The notes under the pieces: model-generated
The model's database searches: none
What the model was told of the DNA's origin: nothing
What the model saw: only the letters and a program-made list of their open reading frames with translations
Assembly: GCA_002733735.2 (NCBI GenBank)
Contig: NVWT02000016.1
Span: 13,354 to 25,051 of the forward strand
Length of the DNA: 11,698 nt
From: Robiginitomaculum sp.
GTDB lineage: Bacteria; Pseudomonadota; Alphaproteobacteria; Caulobacterales; Maricaulaceae
Reading direction: 5' to 3'
Position numbers and translations under genes: made by a program
Shown: positions 6,080 through 11,698 of the stretch, one piece after another
Layout of the letters: every line of letters begins with the position of its first letter
How positions within the stretch are numbered: position 1 is the first letter of the stretch

Positions 6080-8275
6080 ATGGAAATCGAAATGGCAAAA
6101 GCGCATAAGTACCTCAAAATAAGGCATCACACTTATGTGTTGAGAGTGCCTGTACCGAAAAGCATCCAAAGCATTATAGGTAAGAAAGAGATAACCCGCT
6201 CTTTAAAAACCCGAGATATTAGTGAAGCCAATTATCGGTATCCGGATGTACTTGGCAACATTCAGTCTGAATTTGCTTTGGCCAAAGCTCAAGACGAAAG
6301 TGATACCCCGGTACACTTAAACGACTTCGACCCAGTGACCACCGCCAAAACGTGGCTGGATCATCAAATGCAAACTCTCCTAAACAATGATATTCAGCAA
6401 TATGATTATGATAGCTTTGGTCGCCAATATCGAAGCACTCTACGCGATGGTAAAATCATTGATCGTGTATTTGATGCTCTGGGTCGTGTGAGTATGATAA
6501 ATGCACCCGGAACGGCTGATGATATTAGCTACACCTATGATAATTTTGGTCGTGCTTTAACTGTAGTCAAGGGAACAAGCACCATCACATCTGTTTACGA
6601 TGCACTGGGACGTAAAACCTCGGAAACCGGAGCCAACGGCACGGTAGCCTATGAATATGATGCTGCTGGACGGGGTAGTAAAATCACCTATCCGGGATCT
6701 GGTTTGTATATCAATTACGACTATGACAATACTGGTGCGGTGACGAGGATTCGCGAGAACGGAGCAACTTCTGGCTTGGGTGTACTGGCAACATATGAAT
6801 ATGACAATCAAGGCCGCCGTACCAAACTAACTCGTGGTAATGGCGTGGTGACGAATACTGGCTTTGATGCTGTATCGCGCCTTACCAGCTTATCCAATGA
6901 CATGGCGGGAACTGCCGATGATCAAGCCTTGACCTTTACCCATAATCCCGCCGGACAGATCGCCACTAGATTCAATAATAACGAGGCTTATAACTGGGAC
7001 GGAGCTGGTATTGCGTCCGAGAACTATTCGGTTAATGGCTTGAACCAAGCAGTACAGGCCAGCTTTGGCATGATCGCTTATGATGCTCGTGGTAATATGA
7101 CCAGTGCCGGAAGTCGTAGCTATGGCTATAACACCTATAATCAACTGACCTCGGTTAATGATGGCAGTCAGTCTGCAAGTATGAGCTATGATGCCTATGG
7201 TCGTCTTAGCCAAAGCAATGGCAGCATTGATAATACCAAGTTCGCGTATTCCGGTGCGCAGATGATTGCTGAGTTTAGTGGTTCTGGCTCTGTTATTGCC
7301 CGTTACGTCTATGGCCCGGGTTCTGATAATGTATTGGTGCAGTATGGTGGCTCTGGAACGTCTAATCGTAACTGGTTGATCGCCGATGTCCGGGGCAGCA
7401 TTGTCGCGCTCACCGATGATACTGGCGCGGTCAGTCACATTAATAAGTATAACGAGTATGGCGTGCCAGCAGTTGGTAATATCGGTAGGTTTGGTTATAC
7501 TGGCCAGATGTGGCTAAAAGAGGCAGAAGTTTATCATTACAAAGCACGTGCATATGACCCCTACATCGGGCGGTTCCTACAAACCGATCCCATCGGCTAT
7601 GGTGACGGCATGAATATGTACGCATATGTCGGCGGTGATCCGATTAACTTCACTGATCCAACGGGGTTGATGACTCATCCATGCATAAATGGCTGCCCGG
7701 GAATTGTGTCAACTGGAAGACGATTGTGCCCTCCAGGAGCTTCTTGTTTTACTGGCCTTTCCGCTATTAAATACCTGCGTCGACTTAGCGCTGTCCGATT
7801 TGTCTATGATTTTTCGAACTTTATGGGTGAAGGGGCAACAAGTTTTGTTATACGGGTGTGCAGCTTTTCAAGCGCAGAAGAAGCAACAGCTTGGGATGCG
7901 TATGTTAAATCTACTGGGGTTATTAGGGAATCTGCCGCTGATGATTTTGTGACAGTAAGGGTATCCGAAGTTGAAGGTTTGTTAGATTTACCTTCTTTTG
8001 TTCGAAACCCTAGGGCAACTTCGCTATATCAGTTTACCGTTTCGCGTATCGGGAATCACTCGATAAACCGCCGTATAATCGGCACTGGTTTACATGCTGC
8101 CACAGAAAAGGGGAAATTTGGTATCTTTTTGCATCATGATGCTTGGGATGGAACATCTGGTTTAGTATTCGCTGCGTTACATGGATTAACTGAAGTGAGG
8201 GATTTGGAAAGCGGGAAGATTGGAAATATAAATGAAGAAGGGAGAACTTGGGCGAATGCTTGTGGTGCTTATTAA
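6080..8275 (+). CDS. Chimeric protein: tyrosine-integrase N-terminal region fused in frame to an Rhs/YD-repeat core with C-terminal toxin-like domain
   Basis: An open frame of 731 codons from ATG 6080 (a start at 6092, preceded by GGAAA, is equally good; the frame is open back to 6029). Residues about 5-107 look like the N-terminal region of a tyrosine recombinase (KYLKIRHHTYVLRVPVPKSI, then KKEITRSLKTRDISEANYR; a DUF6538-type segment). No catalytic domain with R-H-R-Y follows. From about residue 108 (YDYDSFGRQYRS) the protein is YD repeats (YTYDNFGRALTVV, YEYDAAGRGSK, YEYDNQGRRTK, MSYDAYGRLSQ). The Rhs core end (FGYTGQMWLKE, 471 on; GRFLQTDPIGYGDG; DPIG at 503 and DPTG at 526) is intact. That pair fits the autoproteolysis region after which the toxin tip is released. 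Residues about 531-731 form a tip domain I do not recognise. The core is far shorter than a normal Rhs protein and has no PAAR, signal or TcB-like N terminus, so delivery is uncertain. It could be a recombination remnant or a silent toxin store. Confidence 0.8.
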   Translation: MEIEMAKAHKYLKIRHHTYVLRVPVPKSIQSIIGKKEITRSLKTRDISEANYRYPDVLGNIQSEFALAKAQDESDTPVHLNDFDPVTTAKTWLDHQMQTLLNNDIQQYDYDSFGRQYRSTLRDGKIIDRVFDALGRVSMINAPGTADDISYTYDNFGRALTVVKGTSTITSVYDALGRKTSETGANGTVAYEYDAAGRGSKITYPGSGLYINYDYDNTGAVTRIRENGATSGLGVLATYEYDNQGRRTKLTRGNGVVTNTGFDAVSRLTSLSNDMAGTADDQALTFTHNPAGQIATRFNNNEAYNWDGAGIASENYSVNGLNQAVQASFGMIAYDARGNMTSAGSRSYGYNTYNQLTSVNDGSQSASMSYDAYGRLSQSNGSIDNTKFAYSGAQMIAEFSGSGSVIARYVYGPGSDNVLVQYGGSGTSNRNWLIADVRGSIVALTDDTGAVSHINKYNEYGVPAVGNIGRFGYTGQMWLKEAEVYHYKARAYDPYIGRFLQTDPIGYGDGMNMYAYVGGDPINFTDPTGLMTHPCINGCPGIVSTGRRLCPPGASCFTGLSAIKYLRRLSAVRFVYDFSNFMGEGATSFVIRVCSFSSAEEATAWDAYVKSTGVIRESAADDFVTVRVSEVEGLLDLPSFVRNPRATSLYQFTVSRIGNHSINRRIIGTGLHAATEKGKFGIFLHHDAWDGTSGLVFAALHGLTEVRDLESGKIGNINEEGRTWANACGAY
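7488..7585 (+). repeat. 98-bp Rhs core end, copy 1 (inside the fusion gene)
   Basis: This segment encodes FGYTGQMWLKEAEVYHYKAR and the following residues through GRFLQT. It is repeated at 8815-8912 with 11 base differences and no indels, about 89 percent identical by hand count. It ends directly before the DPIG motif. In Rhs loci this junction is where alternative C-terminal tips are exchanged by recombination. Confidence 0.9.
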
Positions 8276-8807
8276 GTTAATTAAAAGTATTTTTTTGCGT
8301 ATTGCTGTTTTACTTTTTTTATTAGCAACAGTTAGTTGTATACCGTTTGGGTATGACAATAGTATGGTGGACCCGGAAAGCGGGTCAAAACAATTGGTTG
8401 AAGCTGTCAGCATTACAGTAGATTTAACTAATGTCGCGCAAACCATAAACCGTAAATTCATACCGAAGCGTAGTGGACAATACGTAATACGTTATATTTT
8501 TACGTATAAGGATAAAACAAAGGTTCCTACTAATATTAGGTATAGTTATGGTATGCCACAAAGTTTAACAGGAACTATAGAAATATTGGATGGCAAAGAA
8601 AATACCCTAGTCAGCATGCCTTTAAAGCATGCTGGGGAAGGTTATCATGGTATTACAATAAACCTATTTGATACTTCAGAAACTGGGAAAAACGAGCTAC
8701 TTATTCTTCGTGTGTCTAACTTAAAGATTGATGCAGAAGACCTCAAATATGCAAGTGAGATTGAATTTAGTTTGTTTCAGAGAAGTAATTACTTATGGGT
8801 CTGGTAA
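8232..8807 (+). CDS. Small probable lipoprotein, candidate immunity protein for the Rhs toxin domain
   Basis: Up to 191 residues. The start at 8232 overlaps the Rhs frame by 44 bases. An alternative ATG at 8256 (preceded by AGGGAG, 11 bases away) overlaps by 20 and gives 183 residues. Seen: a basic, hydrophobic N terminus (LIKLIKSIFLRIAVLLFLLA) ending in ATVSC, which fits a lipobox, so it is probably a lipid-anchored protein facing the periplasm. The rest (about 150 residues) is beta-rich by eye (YVIRYIFTYKDK, SLTGTIEIL) and matches no family I know. The base composition is visibly AT-richer than the Rhs core, as is common for Rhs tip/immunity modules. A gene overlapping the 3' end of an Rhs toxin is nearly always its immunity gene; that role is inferred from position. 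A periplasmic immunity protein would suggest a toxin acting in the periplasm or at the membrane. Confidence 0.62.
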   Translation: MKKGELGRMLVVLIKLIKSIFLRIAVLLFLLATVSCIPFGYDNSMVDPESGSKQLVEAVSITVDLTNVAQTINRKFIPKRSGQYVIRYIFTYKDKTKVPTNIRYSYGMPQSLTGTIEILDGKENTLVSMPLKHAGEGYHGITINLFDTSETGKNELLILRVSNLKIDAEDLKYASEIEFSLFQRSNYLWVW

Positions 8808-8814
8808 TACTATT

Positions 8815-8939
8815 GGTTCGGATATACTGGGCAGATGTGGTTAAAAGAGGCAGAAGTTTATCACTACAAAGCACGTGCATATGATCCATATATCGGACGG
8901 TTTTTACAAACCTTGTCGATTGAAATGATAAACCTCTAA
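8815..8939 (+). pseudogene. Displaced orphan Rhs core fragment
   Basis: A second copy of the Rhs core end begins 8 bp after the lipoprotein stop codon. From 8817 it encodes the same 32 residues as the fusion gene (FGYTGQMW through GRFLQT). All 11 nucleotide differences are synonymous. After 8912 similarity stops abruptly, and the frame continues for eight unrelated codons (LSIEMINL) to a TAA at 8937-8939. There is no DPIG motif and no tip domain. No start codon or ribosome site is seen; the frame lies in phase with the lipoprotein gene, separated by its TAA. Displaced core fragments like this usually head silent toxin cassettes. Here the cassette body is missing. Confidence 0.85.
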
Positions 8940-9205
8940 ACGCTCATTTTGGCTGAGCTGACCATATAAATATACCATCGCATACCACCTTAGCAGTGCT
9001 GCACTTCAAACGTGAACCTACACCACTTGGTATCCACATATTGTATTGAGAGTAAAGCTGCTACCATTCTTCGAATGATCGGTTTTGTATCATGTTTTGT
9101 GTTGCACTTTTGATCAAAACCTGCTACATTTCTCTAGTACGGTAAGGACTTGTAGCAAGTTAGTATATTCAATAAAAACAATGCATTAGAATTCTCTTTA
9201 TGGGC
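8940..9205. other. Right end of the element without a recognisable gene
   Basis: About 266 bp with no supportable coding frame; with the intergenic DNA after attR it belongs to a 329-bp gene-free stretch (8940-9268). It contains the TGCTACA-type motifs at 9058-9065, 9121-9128 and 9151-9158, a 12-bp palindrome TTTTGATCAAAA (9108-9119), and an overlapping inverted repeat GGTTTTG (9081-9087) / CAAAACC (9115-9121). This clustering beside attR fits a recombination-site arm rather than a decayed gene. Confidence 0.5.
9058..9158. promoter_or_regulatory. Candidate integrase/excisionase arm sites, right end
   Basis: CTGCTACC (9058-9065), CTGCTACA (9121-9128) and, on the minus strand, TTGCTACA (9151-9158) match the two octamers near attL. 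The palindrome TTTTGATCAAAA (9108-9119) abuts the middle copy and could bind an accessory DNA-bending or excision protein. The copies lie 48-150 bp inside attR, a distance usual for arm-type sites. The function is inferred from position and repetition. Confidence 0.42.
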
Positions 9206-9226
9206 TCTCATCGCCCGCTCCAAAAC
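9206..9226 (+). repeat. attR core: right copy of the 21-bp tRNA-Gly 3' end
   Basis: Identical over 21 bases to 5984-6004, including the complete CGCCCGCTCCA acceptor end. No tRNA 5' half precedes it, so this is not a second tRNA. It marks the right boundary of the integrated element. Confidence 0.9.
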
Positions 9227-9268
9227 TAAAACCTCACCCACCTAAACCCAAGGTGCCTAAAGCTTTTA

Positions 9269-9736
9269 ATGCCAGAAAATCTTTTTCCAGCTCCAAGTAT
9301 AATGATCGATGCCGACGCCTGTCCGGTTCGTGAAGAAGTATTCAAAGTTGCCAAACGACACGGCAAGGCCATTTTAGTTGTCAGCAATAGTTTTTTAAGA
9401 ATACCAACTCATTCTTTGATCAAACAAGTTGTGGTTTCTGATAAATTCGATGCTGCCGATGATTATATCGCCGAAAACGCAAATGCAAAAACCATCGTCA
9501 TAACCGCTGACATATTACTGGCCGAGCGGTGCTTAAAGGCCAAAGCAATTGTACTTAATTCTAATGGTAAGTTTTTCACAGCCGACAATATTGGCTCTAT
9601 TGTCGCGACGCGGGCAATAATGAATGATTTACGCGCCGGAATTGGCAGTGAAAACATTGGCGGGCCAGCAGCATTTACTCCAGCGGATCGATCCAGGTTT
9701 TTACAATCCTTACATGATGCAATTGTTAGCTTGTAA
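9269..9736 (+). CDS. UPF0178 (YaiI/YqxD, DUF188) family protein
   Basis: A 155-residue protein of a widespread family with a PIN/NYN-like nuclease fold and no firmly established role. Seen: the N-terminal acidic motif IDADACPV (residues 13-20), VVSDKFDAADDYIAE (55-69) with several aspartates, TADILLAERCL (79-89) and the family C-terminal motif GGPAAFTPADRSRF (131-144). The conserved aspartates suit a metal-dependent nuclease site, which is an inference. An AAGGTG lies about 14 bases before the ATG, rather far for a ribosome site. An internal ATG at 9302 would cut off only the 11 residues before IDADACP. It is the first chromosomal gene after attR, and its stop lies 3 bp from that of the convergent YggS gene. 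Confidence 0.92.
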   Translation: MPENLFPAPSIMIDADACPVREEVFKVAKRHGKAILVVSNSFLRIPTHSLIKQVVVSDKFDAADDYIAENANAKTIVITADILLAERCLKAKAIVLNSNGKFFTADNIGSIVATRAIMNDLRAGIGSENIGGPAAFTPADRSRFLQSLHDAIVSL

Positions 9737-9739
9737 GCT

Positions 9740-10420
9740 TTACGCCTCTCGCTCTCCAAACAAAGCCGAGCCAATTCGAACCGATGTTGCGCCAAACTGT
9801 ATTGCTGTTTCAAAGTCCTTACTCATTCCCATAGAAAGTTTTGTAAGGCTTTGCTGCTTGGCTAGTTTTGCCAATAGAGCAAAGTGTAACCCGGCCTCGT
9901 CGTTTTTTGGCGGTATGCACATTAGGCCAGAAATATTTAAATCGGCTTCTTCTCTTATTTCTTTGAGAAACCCAACAAGTTCATTTGGTAAAATTCCAAA
10001 CTTTTGTGGTTCTTCCCCAGTGTTCACTTGTATTAAAACCTGTGGCCATAGGTTCAGCTTTTTCATCGCCGCATTAAGCTTTTTAGCCAACTTTAAGCTA
10101 TCTAGCGTTTCTATCACATCAAACAAAGCAACCGCCCGCTCCGCCTTATTGCTTTGTAAGTGACCAATAAGATGAAGCTTTAACTCCGGGTTATCCGCTC
10201 TTTTGTCTTGCCAGCGCCGCTCTGCTTCATCCACTAGGTTTTCACCATACAGCCTGTGACCCGACAACCACAGAGCATCAATACGCTCTTCGGTTTGCCT
10301 TTTTGAAACAGCAATAAGCGAAATGTTTTTTGGCTCACGGCCAACGCTTTTTGCTGCAAGCTCTATACGCTGGGAAATTTGCTTGCGTCGATCAGAAATG
10401 TAAGACAAGTTTTCTACCAT
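9740..10420 (-). CDS. yggS: YggS/PLPBP-family pyridoxal phosphate-binding protein
   Basis: A 226-residue protein (start ATG at 10420; a GTG at 10462 would add 14 unconserved residues). The family binds PLP in a TIM barrel like that of alanine racemase but is non-catalytic; it maintains vitamin B6 and amino-acid/keto-acid balance. Seen: ISLIAVSKRQ with the PLP lysine Lys40, YGENLVDEAERRW (58-70), LHLIGHLQSNKA (82-93), QVNTGEEPQKFGI (131-143), GLMCIPP (165-171) and the phosphate-binding end LSMGMSKDFETAIQFGATSV (195-214) followed by RIGSALFG. All family motifs are intact and the length is normal. Its start codon overlaps that of the divergent ThiE-like gene, so each promoter must lie within the other gene or upstream of a different real start. 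Confidence 0.95.
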   Translation of the reverse strand: MVENLSYISDRRKQISQRIELAAKSVGREPKNISLIAVSKRQTEERIDALWLSGHRLYGENLVDEAERRWQDKRADNPELKLHLIGHLQSNKAERAVALFDVIETLDSLKLAKKLNAAMKKLNLWPQVLIQVNTGEEPQKFGILPNELVGFLKEIREEADLNISGLMCIPPKNDEAGLHFALLAKLAKQQSLTKLSMGMSKDFETAIQFGATSVRIGSALFGEREA

Positions 10421-11060
10421 GATTTGTAACCAATATACGCCGCTGGCAAACATCGCAAGCACGGTTTCAAAGCCAGGCTTTGTTAATCAGAATCGCGCAT
10501 CGAAATGTCCACGCCTGTTTGTATTTACCGATCCAAAGCGTAGCCCGGACTTATTTGAGTTAGCCCAAAACTTACCAGCCCAAAGCGTGTTGGTGTACCG
10601 GCACTTTTCTGAACCCAATCGCAGAAAAATAGCTATGAAATTAAAACGCCTCTGCCATCAACAAAAAGCAAAACTGCTAATTGGCGCCGATCCTAAACTA
10701 GCGCGGATAGTTGGTGCTGATGGAGTTCATTTACCGCAAGCAATGATAAAACAATTACCGGCAATTCGAGCAAAATATCGGTTTAGCCTTATCACCTGTG
10801 CAGCTCACAACGTTTGCGTTGCCCGGCAAGCGGTTAAAAACGGTGCAATGGCTGTAATTGTTTCTTGTGTTTTTCCCTCATCAAGCACCAGCGCAAACGC
10901 TCCGTTGGAAAACTGCCGGTTCAGAAGTTTTGTTAAAAAAACAAACGCGCCGGTCATTGCCTTGGGTGGAATCAATGAAAACAATGTAAAAAAGCTAAAG
11001 ACAGCGTGTCACGGAGTGGCTGTGGTTTCAGGTGCCTTTAACGCTACAACTAAAATTTAA
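10419..11060 (+). CDS. Divergent thiamine-phosphate synthase (ThiE/TenI)-like protein
   Basis: 213 residues, with a ThiE-type barrel from about residue 30. Family landmarks seen: PRLFVFTDP (31-39), LIGADPKLARIVGADGVHLPQ (87-107, aligning with LLINDRxDLALxxGADGVHLGQ), TCAAHN (116-121, for GxSxH), VFPSSST (141-147, for VFPTxTK), ALGGI (171-175) and GVAVVSGAF (189-197). The Asn-Asp of the INDR motif, the Gly-Gln-Asp-Asp stretch and the lysine of VFPTxTK are replaced. In true ThiE these take part in binding Mg2+, pyrophosphate and HMP-PP, so it may not make thiamine phosphate. The first about 30 residues are not ThiE-like. No other ATG precedes the conserved region, so the start may be 10419 or a non-ATG codon. 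No ribosome site is visible. Its end overlaps the convergent NtrZ-like gene by 11 bp. Confidence 0.8.
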   Translation: MICNQYTPLANIASTVSKPGFVNQNRASKCPRLFVFTDPKRSPDLFELAQNLPAQSVLVYRHFSEPNRRKIAMKLKRLCHQQKAKLLIGADPKLARIVGADGVHLPQAMIKQLPAIRAKYRFSLITCAAHNVCVARQAVKNGAMAVIVSCVFPSSSTSANAPLENCRFRSFVKKTNAPVIALGGINENNVKKLKTACHGVAVVSGAFNATTKI

Positions 11061-11496
11061 TTGAAGATTCAATTCGAACCCGCGGCTGCTCATCAATCGG
11101 GCTAACAGGTAAAATGCTATCTTGCGGAGTTGATATACGTAACTCACCCGGAGCAACAAAGCTTAATTCGCCGCCCAGTCTAAACCTTGGTGAAAACTCG
11201 TAAAACGCTCCGGCGCTCATCCGGTCTTTAGACTCTAATAATGGGTCTTGCTCGTTCATACCAACAGAAAGGCCCCATTGATTACCTGCGCGAAACTCCA
11301 GATCTGGTTTTTTAAGTCGCATAAAAGCGCCATCTTCAACCTCGGAACTGCGTAATGTAAATGAACGATACCAAGGAAGTTCAGCACTAGTAGCCGGCAG
11401 CACGTCTTTTACCGGCTCTGGCTCATTTGCCAAAGCCAGCGTGCCGGCTGCGAGCCAAATACTCGCTATTGCTAAAATTTGCCGCAACGTTTTCAC
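11050..11496 (-). CDS. Small exported protein, NtrZ-like (periplasmic)
   Basis: 148 residues from a GTG start; an AAGGAG ribosome site 8 bases upstream (11505-11510) decides it. Seen: signal peptide of about 23 residues (MKTLRQILAI, hydrophobic core, cleavage after ALA), then a beta-rich domain with RAGNQWGLSVGM (about residues 69-80), MSAGAFYEFSPRFRLGGELS (93-112) and a C-terminal PRVRIESSIKF ending in Phe. The AGAFYxxxPRxRxGG block and VRxESxxKF ending resemble, from memory, the NtrZ family of alphaproteobacterial periplasmic proteins; Caulobacter NtrZ inhibits the sensor kinase NtrY. No ntrY is in view. The terminal Phe would also fit a small outer-membrane barrel, so localisation is open between periplasm and outer membrane. 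Confidence 0.6.
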   Translation of the reverse strand: MKTLRQILAIASIWLAAGTLALANEPEPVKDVLPATSAELPWYRSFTLRSSEVEDGAFMRLKKPDLEFRAGNQWGLSVGMNEQDPLLESKDRMSAGAFYEFSPRFRLGGELSFVAPGELRISTPQDSILPVSPIDEQPRVRIESSIKF

Positions 11497-11698
11497 GCGA
11501 CAATCTCCTTAATTTTCTGCATCACCGATCTTAACTGGTTCTGTCAGTCACGAAATTAAAAACACTCTACCATAAACATATTACCAAAACCCAACAGGAA
11601 TCAAAGTTTTCTTTTATTAATTATTAACAACCCGAACCTGTTAAACCGTTCTGGACTAAAACCGTTCACAATAAGTACTCTCACAATAAGCCTTCAAA
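11497..11698 (-). promoter_or_regulatory. Upstream region of the NtrZ-like gene with paired direct repeats
   Basis: About 200 bp without a gene to the window edge. Two short sequences each occur twice: AAACCGTTC at 11643-11651 and 11659-11667 (16 bp apart) and TCACAATAAG at 11666-11675 and 11681-11690 (15 bp apart). A weak minus-strand promoter, TTGATT (11599-11604), 15 bases, TAATAT (11578-11583), lies between them and the gene. The repeats would then sit upstream of the -35 element, as activator sites often do. The promoter is tentative; the repeats are certain. Confidence 0.4.

Noticed and set aside
6890..7438. Long minus-strand open frame opposite the Rhs core
   Set aside because: The repetitive YD-coding DNA leaves the antisense frame open by composition; no start signal and no recognisable protein.
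8186..8461. Minus-strand frame across the toxin/lipoprotein junction
   Set aside because: It overlaps two better supported genes, has no conserved features and no ribosome site.
8913..8939. Codons LSIEMINL as the C-terminus of the missing integrase
   Set aside because: Eight residues are too few to assign, and no catalytic motif precedes them.
9206..9226. Second tRNA-Gly gene
   Set aside because: Only the 3' end is present; no 5' acceptor, D or anticodon arm can be formed upstream.

Overview
The window looks like chromosomal DNA from an alphaproteobacterium of moderately low GC. The main reasons are gene content and order. ftsK has a probable lolA directly downstream and a UbiH-family gene divergent from it. 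A ProXp-ala type editing factor, a CnoX-type thioredoxin and a Trm112-family protein form one operon. A YggS gene lies back to back with a ThiE-like gene, and next to that is a small exported protein resembling NtrZ. No species can be named from the sequence alone.

Layout. Positions 1-2672 (minus strand) hold ftsK and the first 97 codons of an exported protein, probably LolA, that runs off the left edge. Positions 2821-4083 (plus) hold a flavin hydroxylase of ubiquinone synthesis. Positions 4075-5764 (minus) hold the operon for the tRNA-editing protein, the thioredoxin/TPR protein and the Trm112-like protein. Positions 5854-6000 hold a stable-RNA type promoter and tRNA-Gly(GCC).

Positions 6001-9226 are an integrated element of about 3.2 kb. 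It is bounded by a perfect 21-bp direct repeat of the tRNA-Gly 3' end. Short TGCTACA repeats lie at both ends and look like integrase arm-type sites. The element carries one long open reading frame in which the N-terminal part of a tyrosine integrase runs in frame into an Rhs/YD-repeat core with an unrecognised C-terminal toxin-like domain. A small lipoprotein gene overlaps its end (candidate immunity gene). After it comes a displaced 98-bp copy of the Rhs core end that encodes exactly the same residues with 11 synonymous differences. The integrase has no catalytic domain, so the element looks like a non-autonomous remnant or cis-mobilisable island carrying a toxin/immunity module.

Positions 9269-11496 return to ordinary chromosome: a UPF0178 (YaiI/YqxD) protein, a YggS-type PLP protein, a ThiE-like protein that lacks parts of the usual active-site motifs, and the NtrZ-like protein with repeated sequence motifs upstream. 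These genes are packed tightly: ends overlap or lie 3 bp apart, and yggS and the thiE-like gene share overlapping start codons.

Most interesting: the att-bounded island, the in-frame integrase-Rhs fusion, its unknown toxin/lipoprotein pair, and the orphan Rhs fragment. Everything here comes from reading the sequence; no database search was run.
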